From the NCBI GenBank assembly GCA_963665575.2, contig CAXXDW010000004.1, positions 62,001 through 126,000 of the forward strand: a stretch of DNA of 64,000 nucleotides, given 5' to 3'. This DNA is from Rariloculus sp963665575. GTDB lineage: Bacteria > Pseudomonadota > Gammaproteobacteria > Steroidobacterales > Rariloculaceae. Every line of letters begins with the position of its first letter. Position 1 is the first letter of the stretch. The notes beneath the pieces were generated by a model. The model saw only the letters and a program-made list of their open reading frames with translations. It was not told the origin of the DNA and ran no database searches. Of the stretch, positions 34,002 to 43,658 are shown piece by piece. Made by a program: the position numbers and the translations under genes.

Positions 34002-34249
34002 GGATATCGGGCGAACAGCTCCGCCGCGGGGTCGACCCATCGATGCCGGAAGCGAGTTCCGAGGCCTCGGGTATGTCCAGTCGTTGCCGATGGTCTCGCG
34101 ATACAGCCGATCGAGTTCGCGGTGGTGTTCAAGCGCCTGCGGCGATGGGAGGCGGCTTACGCCTCGTCGACTATCCGCATGGAGGAAAGGTAGCCGTCCT
34201 GCCGGTAACGTCGAGCGCGTCCGTATAAAATCCACCGGGGGCGCGATGC

Positions 34250-34903
34250 ATGATCGTTTCACACAAATACCGATTCATCTTTTTCGCACAGCCGAGAACC
34301 GGCACTCACGCCATTCGCGCGGCACTGCAACCGCATCTTGGCGCAGACGACTGGCAGCAGCAGGCGTTGACCCGGACCGTGCGCCTGCCGATACTCGAAC
34401 TGGCGCGCATTGGCCACGGGCATATCTCCCTGCAGCAGGTGAAGGCTTGCCTGCCGAGCGAGATCTGGGGCGAATATTTCAAGTTCAGCATGGTCAGAAA
34501 CCCCTACGAACGCTACGTCTCGGCATGCACGTTCCTGAACAGGCGCAATCCCGGCTACCCCGGCGCGGAGACGGCGTTCATGAAGGCGGCCCTGAAGCGG
34601 AACAGGTTTCGCCAGAGGGCGCTGATACGCCCGCAAGTGACTTTGCTCGCGAACGGTTCCGGCATTGTCGGCATGGACTTCGTGGGCCGCTACGAACGGC
34701 TGCAACAATCGTTCGACCAGGCCTGCGAGCGCATCGGCATCCCGGCGAGCCCGCTGAGCCGCCGCAACGCCTCGCATCACGGCGACTACCGACGCTACTA
34801 CGATGAGGCGTTGCTCCTGCAGGTGAACGCGTTCTACCGAGCCGATTTCGAGCAGTTTGACTACCCCATGGTCGAAACCCCTGAGGCGCTGACATGTCTG
34901 TGA
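34250..34903 (+). CDS. Sulfotransferase family protein
   Basis: 217 residues. The PAPS-binding loop appears as FIFFAQPRTGTHAIRAAL near the N-terminus, and the 3'-phosphate motif as FSMVRNPYERYVSAC around residue 82. GRYERLQQSFDQACERIG fits the C-terminal part of family 2-type sulfotransferases. It would transfer sulfate from PAPS to a hydroxyl group; the acceptor is unknown. An Asp/Asn hydroxylase-like gene follows 118 bp downstream and a TPR-sulfotransferase is convergent, suggesting a joint modification module. Confidence 0.78.
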   Translation: MIVSHKYRFIFFAQPRTGTHAIRAALQPHLGADDWQQQALTRTVRLPILELARIGHGHISLQQVKACLPSEIWGEYFKFSMVRNPYERYVSACTFLNRRNPGYPGAETAFMKAALKRNRFRQRALIRPQVTLLANGSGIVGMDFVGRYERLQQSFDQACERIGIPASPLSRRNASHHGDYRRYYDEALLLQVNAFYRADFEQFDYPMVETPEALTCL

Positions 34904-35021
34904 GCCGCCCTTTCCACTATCGCAATCGCGCGGCCGGGCCGCCAGGATTCTCCTCCGCCGCGCATGCGCCAGACACGCGCCCTGGGGCAATCCGTCTGCC
35001 TGCCGAAATTCCGTGCCGATT

Positions 35022-35975
35022 ATGCGTCTGAGCCGCCCGTTCATCCGGCTTCCGTACCAGTTCGACACGACGCGGTTGGCCGACGAGGTGCGTCAGTTCT
35101 CCGACCACCAGTGGATGGCGCACCCGAGCGGTCTGGCCGGCAACTCGGCCATCGCCCTGATCTCCAGCGGCGGCGGCGACAACAACTCGTTCGAAGGCGA
35201 AAAACTCGCGACGCCGCATCTGGCCCGCTGCCCCTATATGCGCCAGGTGATGGCCAGCTTTGATGAAGTGCTTTCCCGATCGCGGCTGATGCGGCTGGAG
35301 CCGGGCGCGGAAGTCAGCATGCACGTGGATTTCAACTACCACTGGTTCAGCCGCGTACGCATACACATTCCCATCGTCACGGGCCCGCGGGTGATCTTTC
35401 ACTGCGGTCCCGAACGGCTGCACATGGCCGCCGGGGAATGCTGGATATTCGATTCCTGGCGCCGCCACCGGGTGGTCAACGACTTCGCCGGTGATCGCGT
35501 ACACATGGTGATCGACACCTGCGGCTCCGCGCGCTTCTGGCAACGCGTGCAGACGCTGGTGGAAGACCCTGCCGCGTTTGCCGTGACTCACGTGCCCTTC
35601 GAACCGGACCGGGCCGTGACCTTGAAGACGGAACGCTTCAGCAGCCTGCCGGTGATGGCTCCCGGGGAGTGCGCCGCGCTGATCGAGGACCTGATCGCCG
35701 ACTTTTCCGCCAACCCACGCAATGACGGCGCCCTGGTGTCCGCCTACATCGGCATACTGCGTGCTTTTGCTCACGACTGGCGCGAACTGTGGTTGCTGCA
35801 CGGTCACCGTCCGGAGGGCTTCCCCAGCTACCAGCGGCTGATCGAGCGCACCCGCGAAAAACTGCATCCGGACCGGCGGGCGCTGACCACGGCAAGCAAT
35901 GGCGTCGGAGTCAACGCGGTATTCGCTCAGCGAGTGCTTAACGCGGCCCTGGCCCCCGACGCGCGCGTGACATAG
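35022..35975 (+). CDS. Aspartyl/asparaginyl beta-hydroxylase-like 2-oxoglutarate oxygenase
   Basis: 317 residues from ATG 35022 (an in-frame GTG at 35013 is possible). The double-stranded beta-helix core is seen in LMRLEPGAEVSMHVDFNYHW, which carries the first iron His and Asp, IHIPIVTGPRVIFHCG, and WIFDSWRRHRVVNDFAGDRV with the second His. These fit the Asp/Asn hydroxylase (AspH-type) domain using Fe(II) and 2-oxoglutarate. The C-terminal 110 residues are extra. Such genes often occur beside TPR-sulfotransferases and TonB receptors, as here. Confidence 0.82.
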   Translation: MRLSRPFIRLPYQFDTTRLADEVRQFSDHQWMAHPSGLAGNSAIALISSGGGDNNSFEGEKLATPHLARCPYMRQVMASFDEVLSRSRLMRLEPGAEVSMHVDFNYHWFSRVRIHIPIVTGPRVIFHCGPERLHMAAGECWIFDSWRRHRVVNDFAGDRVHMVIDTCGSARFWQRVQTLVEDPAAFAVTHVPFEPDRAVTLKTERFSSLPVMAPGECAALIEDLIADFSANPRNDGALVSAYIGILRAFAHDWRELWLLHGHRPEGFPSYQRLIERTREKLHPDRRALTTASNGVGVNAVFAQRVLNAALAPDARVT

Positions 35976-36028
35976 CGGGCCGACCGGCACAAGCGAGCGC
36001 CTCGCCACAGTGCACCGGGACGGGCCGG

Positions 36029-38050
36029 TCAGTCGCCTATCGGATATCTCGACAGCATTTCCGACCCCAGGGCGTCCTTCAGCGGGCCAAGCCAGGGTTC
36101 GAAATTGCGCCACTGCTCGAGCCCGGAGGTATAGATGGGTTGGCGCACCTGCTGGGCGCTCGGGGTACGGATGGTGCGCCGGGTCTTGTAATAGTCGACG
36201 CAAGCCTGCTCGAACGGGAGCCCGCAGAACTCGAGCAAACGCCGCACCTGGGGCTCGAGATCGTCGACGACCTCCTCGTACTGCACGCGCAGCACGAACC
36301 CCGGCAGAACGCTGTCCCAATGATCCATAAGCTGCACGTATTGCCGGTAGTAGTTGCCGATCTCGCGCAGTCCGTAGGAAAACTCCTGACCCTCCCCGAA
36401 AAGCTGCTTGAAGCCGCTGAAACAGCAGGCCATGGGGTGGCGGCGGGCGTCGATGACCCTGGCGTCGGGCAGGATCAGCCTGATCAGCCCGATGTGAAAG
36501 AAATTGTTCGGCATCTTGTCGATGAAGTGGGGCGCCGAGCCTCGGTAGGCGCGGGTGTCATCGATGAACTGCTCGCCGAACCGGCGGAAATAGCTGTGCT
36601 CGAGTTCCGCGAGAATCTTCGGATAGCGCGGCTGGCCTTCACCGTCACTTTCGCCGTCAACGCCGCGGCCCCTGAGGCGCTTGGCCAGGTTGAGGATATT
36701 GTGCAACTCCATGGTCCCGTCCACCTGGGAATGGGACGAGAGGATCTGCTCCAGCAAGGTGGACCCGGCCCTGGGCAGGCCGACGATGAATATCGGATCC
36801 GGCGCCGGAAACCCCACCGCGGGTCTGGCGGCAAACAGTCCCGGCGTACACACTTCGATCTGGCTGTCCACCCTGACCTGCAGGTAGCGTGGGCTGTGAT
36901 TAACGGTGGGTTGCTTCAGGGCGTTGCCCCTCGCGTAGCACGCGAAGGCGCGCTCAAATTCTGCGCGGTCCTCATGAGCCTTGCCGAGCGCGAAGCACAG
37001 TTGAATGCGATCGGTCTCGCCGGTGGCCGGGTCCGCTTCCGCGGCAGCCATCCGTGCGAGTTCCTCATCGGTGAAGCGGTACGATTTGGTATTCGCAAGA
37101 CTCCACCAGGCATCGCCGTGGTCGCGCTTGAGCCGGTAGGCCTTGCGGTATAGCCCGACGGCCGCGTCGAAGTCGCCGTTCGCCTTGTGGATGTGCGCCA
37201 GGGAAACCGGAAAAACGTGATTTTCCGGCTGTTGTTTCATCAGCTCGCCGTAGCTCGCTATCGCGGCATCGTTCCGGCCTACTCCGCTGCAGGCCGAGGC
37301 GTAGAGCGACAGGACGATCGGTGTGTCGTCACGATAGGTGTCGTACAGAAACTGCGCGTGTTCGTAAGCCTTGGCGAATTTCTGTACCCGCAGCAGCAGG
37401 TTGACGTACTGGATTCGAGCGTTGCGGTGCCCGGGTTCGAACTCGACACAGCTCTCCAGCAGGAACTCGGCATCGTCATAGACATTGTTGCGAGTCGCGA
37501 TCTCGGCCAGCAGCCGCATACCTTCCACATGAGTCTTGTTGGTACGCAGAAACTGCTTGCAAAGCGCCTCGGCCTCGCGCAGGCGGTCTTCGGAAATGTA
37601 ACTGATGACCGCCACGAGTTCGGCCGGCAGGCCCTCAAGAAAGGCAATGTGTTCGCGAACCGCGGCCAGGCGCTCCGCGTCACCCCCGTCCCGATAGAGC
37701 TTGGCCAGGCACTTCCAGCTATTTATCAGTGCCGGATCGAACCCGGTGGCGCGCTCGAACGCGTCCTTCGCGTTGGCGAAATCGCGCCTGGCGATGTGGT
37801 TGTAACCGCACTCCTGATGCGCCCGGCCGAATTGCGGGTGGCTTCGGACGATGTCCGACAGAGTGGCCAGTGCAGCATCCCAATCGTGCTGGTGGCGCTG
37901 CGACACCGCGAGCACGTATTGCGCCTCGATGTCGTCCGGCTCAACGCGCAACAGGTCGCGCAGCAGGCGCTCTGCCTGCCTGGGCTCCCCACCGCCCAGC
38001 AGCCGCTGCGCTTGCTGAACCTGGCGCTCGATCTCCGTCAGTGCCCGCAT
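36029..38050 (-). CDS. TPR-repeat protein fused to a sulfotransferase domain
   Basis: 673 residues. Residues 1-370 are tandem tetratricopeptide repeats (for example AERLLRDLLRVEPDDIEAQY, AKDAFERATGFDPALINSW, AAVGLYRKAYRLKRDHGDA). The C-terminal 270 residues form a sulfotransferase: PIFIVGLPRAGSTLLEQILS is the PAPS loop, HFIDKMPNNFFHIGLIRLI and ARVIDARRHPMACCFSGFKQ hold the catalytic and 3'-phosphate parts. The TPR part probably recruits a protein or peptide substrate. It is encoded 22 bp after the TonB receptor gene at 38073-40904 on the same strand, so probably in one operon. Confidence 0.9.
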   Translation of the reverse strand: MRALTEIERQVQQAQRLLGGGEPRQAERLLRDLLRVEPDDIEAQYVLAVSQRHQHDWDAALATLSDIVRSHPQFGRAHQECGYNHIARRDFANAKDAFERATGFDPALINSWKCLAKLYRDGGDAERLAAVREHIAFLEGLPAELVAVISYISEDRLREAEALCKQFLRTNKTHVEGMRLLAEIATRNNVYDDAEFLLESCVEFEPGHRNARIQYVNLLLRVQKFAKAYEHAQFLYDTYRDDTPIVLSLYASACSGVGRNDAAIASYGELMKQQPENHVFPVSLAHIHKANGDFDAAVGLYRKAYRLKRDHGDAWWSLANTKSYRFTDEELARMAAAEADPATGETDRIQLCFALGKAHEDRAEFERAFACYARGNALKQPTVNHSPRYLQVRVDSQIEVCTPGLFAARPAVGFPAPDPIFIVGLPRAGSTLLEQILSSHSQVDGTMELHNILNLAKRLRGRGVDGESDGEGQPRYPKILAELEHSYFRRFGEQFIDDTRAYRGSAPHFIDKMPNNFFHIGLIRLILPDARVIDARRHPMACCFSGFKQLFGEGQEFSYGLREIGNYYRQYVQLMDHWDSVLPGFVLRVQYEEVVDDLEPQVRRLLEFCGLPFEQACVDYYKTRRTIRTPSAQQVRQPIYTSGLEQWRNFEPWLGPLKDALGSEMLSRYPIGD

Positions 38051-38072
38051 GCCCCCGTCAAGGCGTGCCGGC

Positions 38073-40904
38073 TCACTCGAAATCGAAGGACACGCGCACG
38101 CCGGCGGTACGGGGCCGCTGCGTCAGCACCTGGGGCGTGAAGTAGCCGGCTACCTGGACGAGAGGCGCCGCTTCGTCGGTGGCGTTGTCGATGAAGACCT
38201 CCGCTATCCAGTTGTCCCTCTCCAGGCCCAGGGCGAGATTCGCTGTCGTGGCGCTCGGGTTCACGTAGCGCGAACTGACCGGCAAACGGCTGCCGCCGGC
38301 GCCATCGGGAATCTCAACCGTACCGAAGGTGCCGCTTTCCTCCCTGATTCCGAAACCCGAACCGTTACCGGATACGATCCGCAGAGTGTCTTCCATGAAC
38401 TCCGCGCTGCCGATGATGCCGGTCACGCTGTCGCCCCTGTGATGCACGCTGGCGGTGATGTAGCCGAGCCCGCCCGCCGCCGGGAACTCGTAGCGCATCC
38501 GCAAATTGCCCGAAAAGGAACTGGCAAAGGGCAGTTCGCTGCCAACCGGCACGGCAATCCCGTCAAGCTGAGGATTGAGGCGGGTCAGTTCCGTGTCGAG
38601 CAGGCTGAAGGCGCCGGAGAAGGTCAGCGCATCGCTGGCGGCCCATTGGAAATCCACATCGAGGCCACTGGTTTCCGCGTCGCCCACATTCTCGACGAAG
38701 AAGAGGAAGGCGACATTGGAGGGATCGAAGCGAGAGAGCTGCAACTCGTTGATTTCGCTGAAAAACAGCGTCGCGTTCAGGCGTACGGAGCGGTCGGCGA
38801 AATAGCTCTTCATCCCGAGTTCGTAGCTGGTCAGTTCGTCCGTCCGGGCAAAGGCGGGAACCGCGTAATTCTGATACACGCCCGTCTGGTTGACCGACAG
38901 TTGGCCGGCGTTACGGTTCTGGGTGGCCGGGCGATAGCCCTCGGAGTAGTTCGCGAACAGCAACACGTCCGGCGTCGTCCGCCATTCCAGCGAGGCCTTG
39001 ACGATCACGTCGTCCTCCACCAGGGAACCGTCTGCCTGAAGCCCGGACACATCGATATGCCCAGCCTTGATCCCAGCCAGCGTCGCCTGGTTGCTGCCGC
39101 CGCCCCGGAACATGTCTCTGGCCCCGTTCGGGCTGCGCGCGTTCAGGATTTCGCTGTCGTTGCCACTTTCGTTGTATTGGCCAAGCGTCGTCAGGCGAGC
39201 GCTGACATCGTTGCTGAATGCATGGCTGTTGCAGCGACCGTCCGCGGTTCTCTCCGAATTGCCGAAGCCCTGTGGCTCGATACCGTAGCGGCAGCCGAAG
39301 GCGAAGTTGGAGGCGCCCTGCAGTTGCGAGGTCAGTTCGTAGGAACGTGCGCTCACGGCCAGGCTCACGCTGTCCGAAAGATCGAAGGCGAGTTCGCCGA
39401 ATATCGCAAATTCATCTTCCGTACGGGTGAAGTCGTTGAAAAAGACGGTGGCCGGCGAACGCGGACCGACAGTATTGACCCCCGCGGTGGGTACCGTGAT
39501 GTTGCCCAGCAGAAACCCTTCGCCGGAATTGTCGTTGTAGTAGCTGCTGACGTGCTCCGCGAACGCGGGATTGGCAGAGGCGTACTGAAAATCGCCGATA
39601 TGGTTGGTTTCCACATCGTTGTAATAGACACCCGCCAGCACCCTCAGGCGATTCTGCGGATTCGTGGAAATCCTGAACTCATGGGTGTTGCGCCGGTTCC
39701 TGGTGTCTTCCAGGTACTGTTTGTGCGGGTCAAAGCAATTGTTCGGATCCAGGCCGGTGCTGTCGTAGATGTTGCCGCTGCACAGATAGTAGGTAATGTA
39801 GCCGCCGCCATTGTTGTAGTGGGTATAGTCGATGATGCTGTTCAACTGCCGGCGGAGACTGCCGCCTGTGTAGATCAGGTCGAGGTTCTCGAGCCGGCCG
39901 TTCAGGGTCCAGGTGGTGAGCCCGAACTCGTCCTTGTTGTAGTCTGGTGAGAACGTGGCCGCATCGTCGTCGCCGCCGAGTTCCGGGTTGACAAGGAAGG
40001 TGCCTTCGGACGTCAGGGTCTGGGCGGTGTGCTGAATCAGCAGATCCCACTCGTCGTTGATCACGAAGCCCGCACCGAAGCGCCCGCCCCGGTAGGTCGC
40101 TTCGTTCCAGTCGTCCTCTACCAGTCTGTCGTTGCGGGCGCTCGCTATCGAATCGGCGCCAGTCAGGGGAGGCCCGAAGCCCGCGCTGTTGTTACGGTCC
40201 ACCACGATACCGCTGGGGGTGTAAACCGCCGGTACGTTGTCTATCCAGCCACCCTGGACGTCACTGTAGACGGCGACGCGAATCGCGAACTGCTCCGCCA
40301 GGGGGAGGTTGGCGAAGGCATTGACCGCGCTGCTGTCGGCGCCGCCCGTGGTCGACCCGAACTTGGCGTTGAACCCGGATTCGAAGCCGTCCGTGTTCGG
40401 CTTGTTGGTGATCAGGCGCATGTTGCCCGACTGGGAACTCGCCCCGAACAATGTGCCCTGGGGACCGGACAGCACCTCGATGCGCTCGAGGTCCACGGCG
40501 TAGACGTCCAGATTGCGGGCTCCGAAGGACACCGGCTGTTCGTCCACGTAGAGGGCGACGCCGGGGGCCGAGCCCTGGGCCGGAGCGACCGTCACGCTGG
40601 TCTGCTCGGTGGCGCTTCCGCGGATGTAGATTTCCTTCTTGCCGGGGCCGTTGCCCGTGTGGACTACGTTCGGCAGGTACTTGACATACTGGTCGAAGGT
40701 ATCGACCCGTAGCTCGCGCAAGGTCTCTCCGGTAACCGCCTGCAGCGCGATCGGCACATCCTGTGCGGCTTCCACCCGCCTGCTCGCGGTGACGATGATC
40801 TCTTCAAGTACCTGAGCCTCGGCTACGCCGGCAGCCGATGTGGCGAGGGCAGCCGCGATGGCGGCAGATAGTGCGGTCCGTTTTGGTTGCATGGAAATTG
40901 CCAT
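38073..40904 (-). CDS. TonB-dependent outer-membrane receptor
   Basis: 943 residues. The signal peptide ends AAGVAEAQ, followed by a TonB-box-like VLEEIIVTASRRVEAAQDVP and the plug (YLPNVVHTGNGPGKKEIYIRG, LERIEVLSGPQGTLFGASSQ). The rest is a 22-strand barrel ending RTAGVRVSFDFE. The style is that of the large TonB receptor families of Sphingomonadales, Caulobacterales and marine Gammaproteobacteria that take up varied organic molecules. The substrate is unknown. The TPR-sulfotransferase gene follows; the divergent gene at 41241 encodes a dimethylglycine dehydrogenase-like enzyme. Confidence 0.95.
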   Translation of the reverse strand: MAISMQPKRTALSAAIAAALATSAAGVAEAQVLEEIIVTASRRVEAAQDVPIALQAVTGETLRELRVDTFDQYVKYLPNVVHTGNGPGKKEIYIRGSATEQTSVTVAPAQGSAPGVALYVDEQPVSFGARNLDVYAVDLERIEVLSGPQGTLFGASSQSGNMRLITNKPNTDGFESGFNAKFGSTTGGADSSAVNAFANLPLAEQFAIRVAVYSDVQGGWIDNVPAVYTPSGIVVDRNNSAGFGPPLTGADSIASARNDRLVEDDWNEATYRGGRFGAGFVINDEWDLLIQHTAQTLTSEGTFLVNPELGGDDDAATFSPDYNKDEFGLTTWTLNGRLENLDLIYTGGSLRRQLNSIIDYTHYNNGGGYITYYLCSGNIYDSTGLDPNNCFDPHKQYLEDTRNRRNTHEFRISTNPQNRLRVLAGVYYNDVETNHIGDFQYASANPAFAEHVSSYYNDNSGEGFLLGNITVPTAGVNTVGPRSPATVFFNDFTRTEDEFAIFGELAFDLSDSVSLAVSARSYELTSQLQGASNFAFGCRYGIEPQGFGNSERTADGRCNSHAFSNDVSARLTTLGQYNESGNDSEILNARSPNGARDMFRGGGSNQATLAGIKAGHIDVSGLQADGSLVEDDVIVKASLEWRTTPDVLLFANYSEGYRPATQNRNAGQLSVNQTGVYQNYAVPAFARTDELTSYELGMKSYFADRSVRLNATLFFSEINELQLSRFDPSNVAFLFFVENVGDAETSGLDVDFQWAASDALTFSGAFSLLDTELTRLNPQLDGIAVPVGSELPFASSFSGNLRMRYEFPAAGGLGYITASVHHRGDSVTGIIGSAEFMEDTLRIVSGNGSGFGIREESGTFGTVEIPDGAGGSRLPVSSRYVNPSATTANLALGLERDNWIAEVFIDNATDEAAPLVQVAGYFTPQVLTQRPRTAGVRVSFDFE

Positions 40905-41240
40905 TTCAACACTCCCGTTGTTGGCTCAAGCTCGACTCCAAGCGAATCAAGAATAACATCGCGATGCGACGCCCAATGAAGCGTATGCGACATCGGAGCG
41001 TCAAAAAGGGACAGTGCACAATCATTCCCGGCGATCGCTCTACAATTTGTTGCGGATCGCCAACATCGGCTTGTGCTGACGCAATGTCGCGTGCAATTGG
41101 CTGCATGTCGCATCCGGCAATGCAGGAAAGGGAATTCTACCGCAGACTGGCTTCCCGAGCCGTGCTTCGGGGACTCCGAGCCGCGCAATATGCCATGCTA
41201 CAGCGCCCGCCGAGGCTGCTTGCGGAAATAAACAAATCTG
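40905..41240. other. Divergent intergenic region with a conserved regulatory block
   Basis: 336 bp between the TonB receptor start (minus) and the dimethylglycine dehydrogenase-like gene (plus). Frames across it are short and unconvincing. The middle carries the 71-bp block at 41081-41151 that recurs upstream of 48186. Confidence 0.6.
41081..41151 (+). promoter_or_regulatory. Conserved 71-bp regulatory block, copy 1 (AraC-type TGTCGC direct repeats)
   Basis: Aligned without gaps to 48049-48119, 61 of 71 bases are identical by my count. Two TGTCGC half-sites sit at 41085-41090 and 41106-41111, exactly 21 bp apart (two helical turns), the arrangement expected for an AraC-family dimer. The second half of the block, GAATTCTACCGCAGACTGGC, is also conserved and may hold promoter or leader elements. 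The start codon of the dimethylglycine dehydrogenase-like gene is 90 bp downstream. Confidence 0.7.
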
Positions 41241-43652
41241 ATGGAGAACCAGGCTCGAATCGCCATTGTCGGCGGCGGCGTCATGGGACTCGGCTTGCTG
41301 TACCACCTTGCCGCGGAAGGCTGTGACGACGTTCTGCTGATCGAGAAAGGCGAGTTGACTTCGGGTTCGACCTGGCACGCGGCCGGTCAATGTCCCAACC
41401 TGGTCGGCAACTACAACGTCGCCAGGATTCACGAGTACAGCAACTCCCTGTACAGGAGACTGGAGGAGATCACCGGTCAGTCCGTGGGCTGGCACGGCTG
41501 CGGCAGCGTTCGCTTCGCCCTCACCGGGCAGGATCTCGACTGGTTCCACTACCTGCGCGGAATCGCCGCCAACGTCGGTTACCACATGGAGATCATCGAC
41601 GTTGCTCAGATTCGCAAGCTGAATCCCTTTGTCTCGACCGAGGGCGTGCTGGCCGGAGCCTGGACCCGCGACGACGGTCATGCCGACCCGTTCGGGCTTT
41701 GCCAGGCAATGGCCAGGGGGGCGCGCGACCTCGGCGCCAGGATCATGCGGCGCAATCGGGTAATCGAAATCAACGCACTGCCCGGGGGCGAGTGGGAAGT
41801 CGTGACGGAACAGGGGCGCATCGTGGCCGAAACGGTGGTCAACGCCGCCGGCTGCTTCGCTCGCCAGGTCGCGCAGATGGTGGGAGCGGACCTCCCCATC
41901 TGCAACATCCAGCATCATTACCTCGTCTCCGGTCCGGTTCCGGAGCTGGCCGAGCGAAGCGTCGAGATCCCCGTAACGCGCGACCCCTGGGCCTCCGCGT
42001 ATCTGCGCCAGGAGCAGGAATCCGGCCTGATCGGCATCTACGAGGGCGATATCGCCGAAGCCTGGCAACCGGAAGGATTGCCGGCCTGGGAGTCCGACAG
42101 CGAACTGTTCGAGGACGATCTCGAACGCTTGATGCCGTGGCTCAGCCGGGCCGTGGAACGCATGCCGATCATCGAGCCAGCGGGGATCAAGCGCATCGTC
42201 AACGGGGCCATCTCCCACAGCCCCGATGGCCTGCCGCTGCTCGGGCCCGTGGCCGGATTGCGCAATTTCTGGCTTTGCTGCGGCTCGTCCTTCGGGATCG
42301 CCCAGGGGCCTGGCTGCGGCAAGTACCTGGCTCAATGGATGCTGCACGGCGATTCCGAACTAAACATGACCGGGTTCGACCCGCGGCGCTTCGGTGTATT
42401 CGCCGATACCGACTACATGAGAGCCAGGGGCCGCCAGGACTACGGCATGACCTACGCCACCGTGCCGCCGGGAGAAGAACTGCCGGCGGCACGGCAGTGC
42501 CGGACGAGCCCTCTTCACGAAAGGCTCCGCGCGCAGGGCTGCGTGTTCACGGAGACCTTCGGCTGGGAGCGGCCCAAGTGGTTCTCGTCCGACGGCCGGG
42601 ACGAGGACTACAGCTTCCGCCACAACAACGTCTTCGAGGTCGTGCGCGACGAGTGCCTGGCGGTGCGCGAGAGTGTCGGCATCCTGGACCTGACGGGATT
42701 TGCGAAGTACGACGTGACGGGCCGCGACGCCGCGAAGCTGCTCGACAGGCTCTGCGCGAACCGGCTGCCGCAGCGCGGCCGTATTGCGCTCACCCACTTG
42801 CTGTCGCAGCGCGGGCGCATCGACGGGGAAATCACCGTCACCCGCCTCGACCATGAAACCTTCTACGTGCTTTCTGCCGCCGGCGCCGAACTGCGCGACC
42901 TGGACCACCTGCAGCAGGGCGTGCGCCCGGGCGAGCAGGTACACATCGCCAACATCACCGACCGGCGCGGCGTGCTCGTGCTGGCCGGCCCGCATGCCCG
43001 GGAAGTGCTGTCCCGGGTCACGGACGCACGCCTGGACAACACCGTCTTTCCCTGGCTCAGCAGCCGCGAAATCGATGTCGCCGGTATGCCCGTGCGGGCG
43101 CTGCGGGTGAACTACGTGGGCGAACTCGGTTGGGAACTGCACGCGGCAATGGAACATCTGGAGGCGCTGTACGAAGCGCTGATGGAAGCCGGAGCGCAGT
43201 TCCGCGTACGAAATTTCGGACTTTACGCCGTCAACAGCCTGAGGCTGGAAAAGGCCTACCGAGGCTGGGGCGCGGAACTGACCAACGAAATCACGCTGGT
43301 CGACGCGGCGATGGAGCGCTTCATCGGGTTCGACAAGGGCGACTTCATCGGCCGCGAAGCATCGCTTGAGCAAACGGACCGCACCTGGCAACTGATCTAT
43401 TTCAGCCTCGACCCCGGCGATGCGGATGTTCAGGGCGGAGAGCCGATCTACGCGGGCGAACGCTGCGTGGGCGTGACGACGTCCGGCGGCTACGGCCACT
43501 TCGTGCAGCAGAGCCTCGGTTTTGGTTTCGTCCCGCCGTCGCTCGCCGGACCGGGCACGGCGTTGACGGTGGACGTGCTCGGCCAACGCCGGCGGGCGAC
43601 GGTGCACAGGGGTCCCGTCTACGATCCGGCCAACCACCGATTGCGCGCCTGA
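41241..43652 (+). CDS. Dimethylglycine/sarcosine dehydrogenase-like FAD protein with GcvT domain (paralogue 1)
   Basis: 803 residues. N-terminal FAD Rossmann motif RIAIVGGGVMGLGLLYHLA, then LTSGSTWHAAGQ, where His46 is the usual covalent FAD attachment site in dimethylglycine and sarcosine dehydrogenases. The DAO domain ends near residue 370, followed by FAO_M and the folate-binding GcvT aminomethyltransferase domains (VNYVGELGWELHA; VNSLRLEKAYRGWGAELT; VTTSGGYG). The enzyme oxidatively removes an N-methyl group and passes it to tetrahydrofolate; the electron acceptor is probably ETF. Paralogue 2 starts 6 bp after its stop. Confidence 0.9.
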   Translation: MENQARIAIVGGGVMGLGLLYHLAAEGCDDVLLIEKGELTSGSTWHAAGQCPNLVGNYNVARIHEYSNSLYRRLEEITGQSVGWHGCGSVRFALTGQDLDWFHYLRGIAANVGYHMEIIDVAQIRKLNPFVSTEGVLAGAWTRDDGHADPFGLCQAMARGARDLGARIMRRNRVIEINALPGGEWEVVTEQGRIVAETVVNAAGCFARQVAQMVGADLPICNIQHHYLVSGPVPELAERSVEIPVTRDPWASAYLRQEQESGLIGIYEGDIAEAWQPEGLPAWESDSELFEDDLERLMPWLSRAVERMPIIEPAGIKRIVNGAISHSPDGLPLLGPVAGLRNFWLCCGSSFGIAQGPGCGKYLAQWMLHGDSELNMTGFDPRRFGVFADTDYMRARGRQDYGMTYATVPPGEELPAARQCRTSPLHERLRAQGCVFTETFGWERPKWFSSDGRDEDYSFRHNNVFEVVRDECLAVRESVGILDLTGFAKYDVTGRDAAKLLDRLCANRLPQRGRIALTHLLSQRGRIDGEITVTRLDHETFYVLSAAGAELRDLDHLQQGVRPGEQVHIANITDRRGVLVLAGPHAREVLSRVTDARLDNTVFPWLSSREIDVAGMPVRALRVNYVGELGWELHAAMEHLEALYEALMEAGAQFRVRNFGLYAVNSLRLEKAYRGWGAELTNEITLVDAAMERFIGFDKGDFIGREASLEQTDRTWQLIYFSLDPGDADVQGGEPIYAGERCVGVTTSGGYGHFVQQSLGFGFVPPSLAGPGTALTVDVLGQRRRATVHRGPVYDPANHRLRA

Positions 43653-43658
43653 ACAGCA

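Noticed and set aside
33852..34262. Possible minus-strand gene after the second BCCT gene
   Set aside because: A short stretch (RELDRLYRETIGNDWTYPRP) looks protein-like, but I cannot assign a family and the frame runs into the BCCT gene; it may be a fragment.
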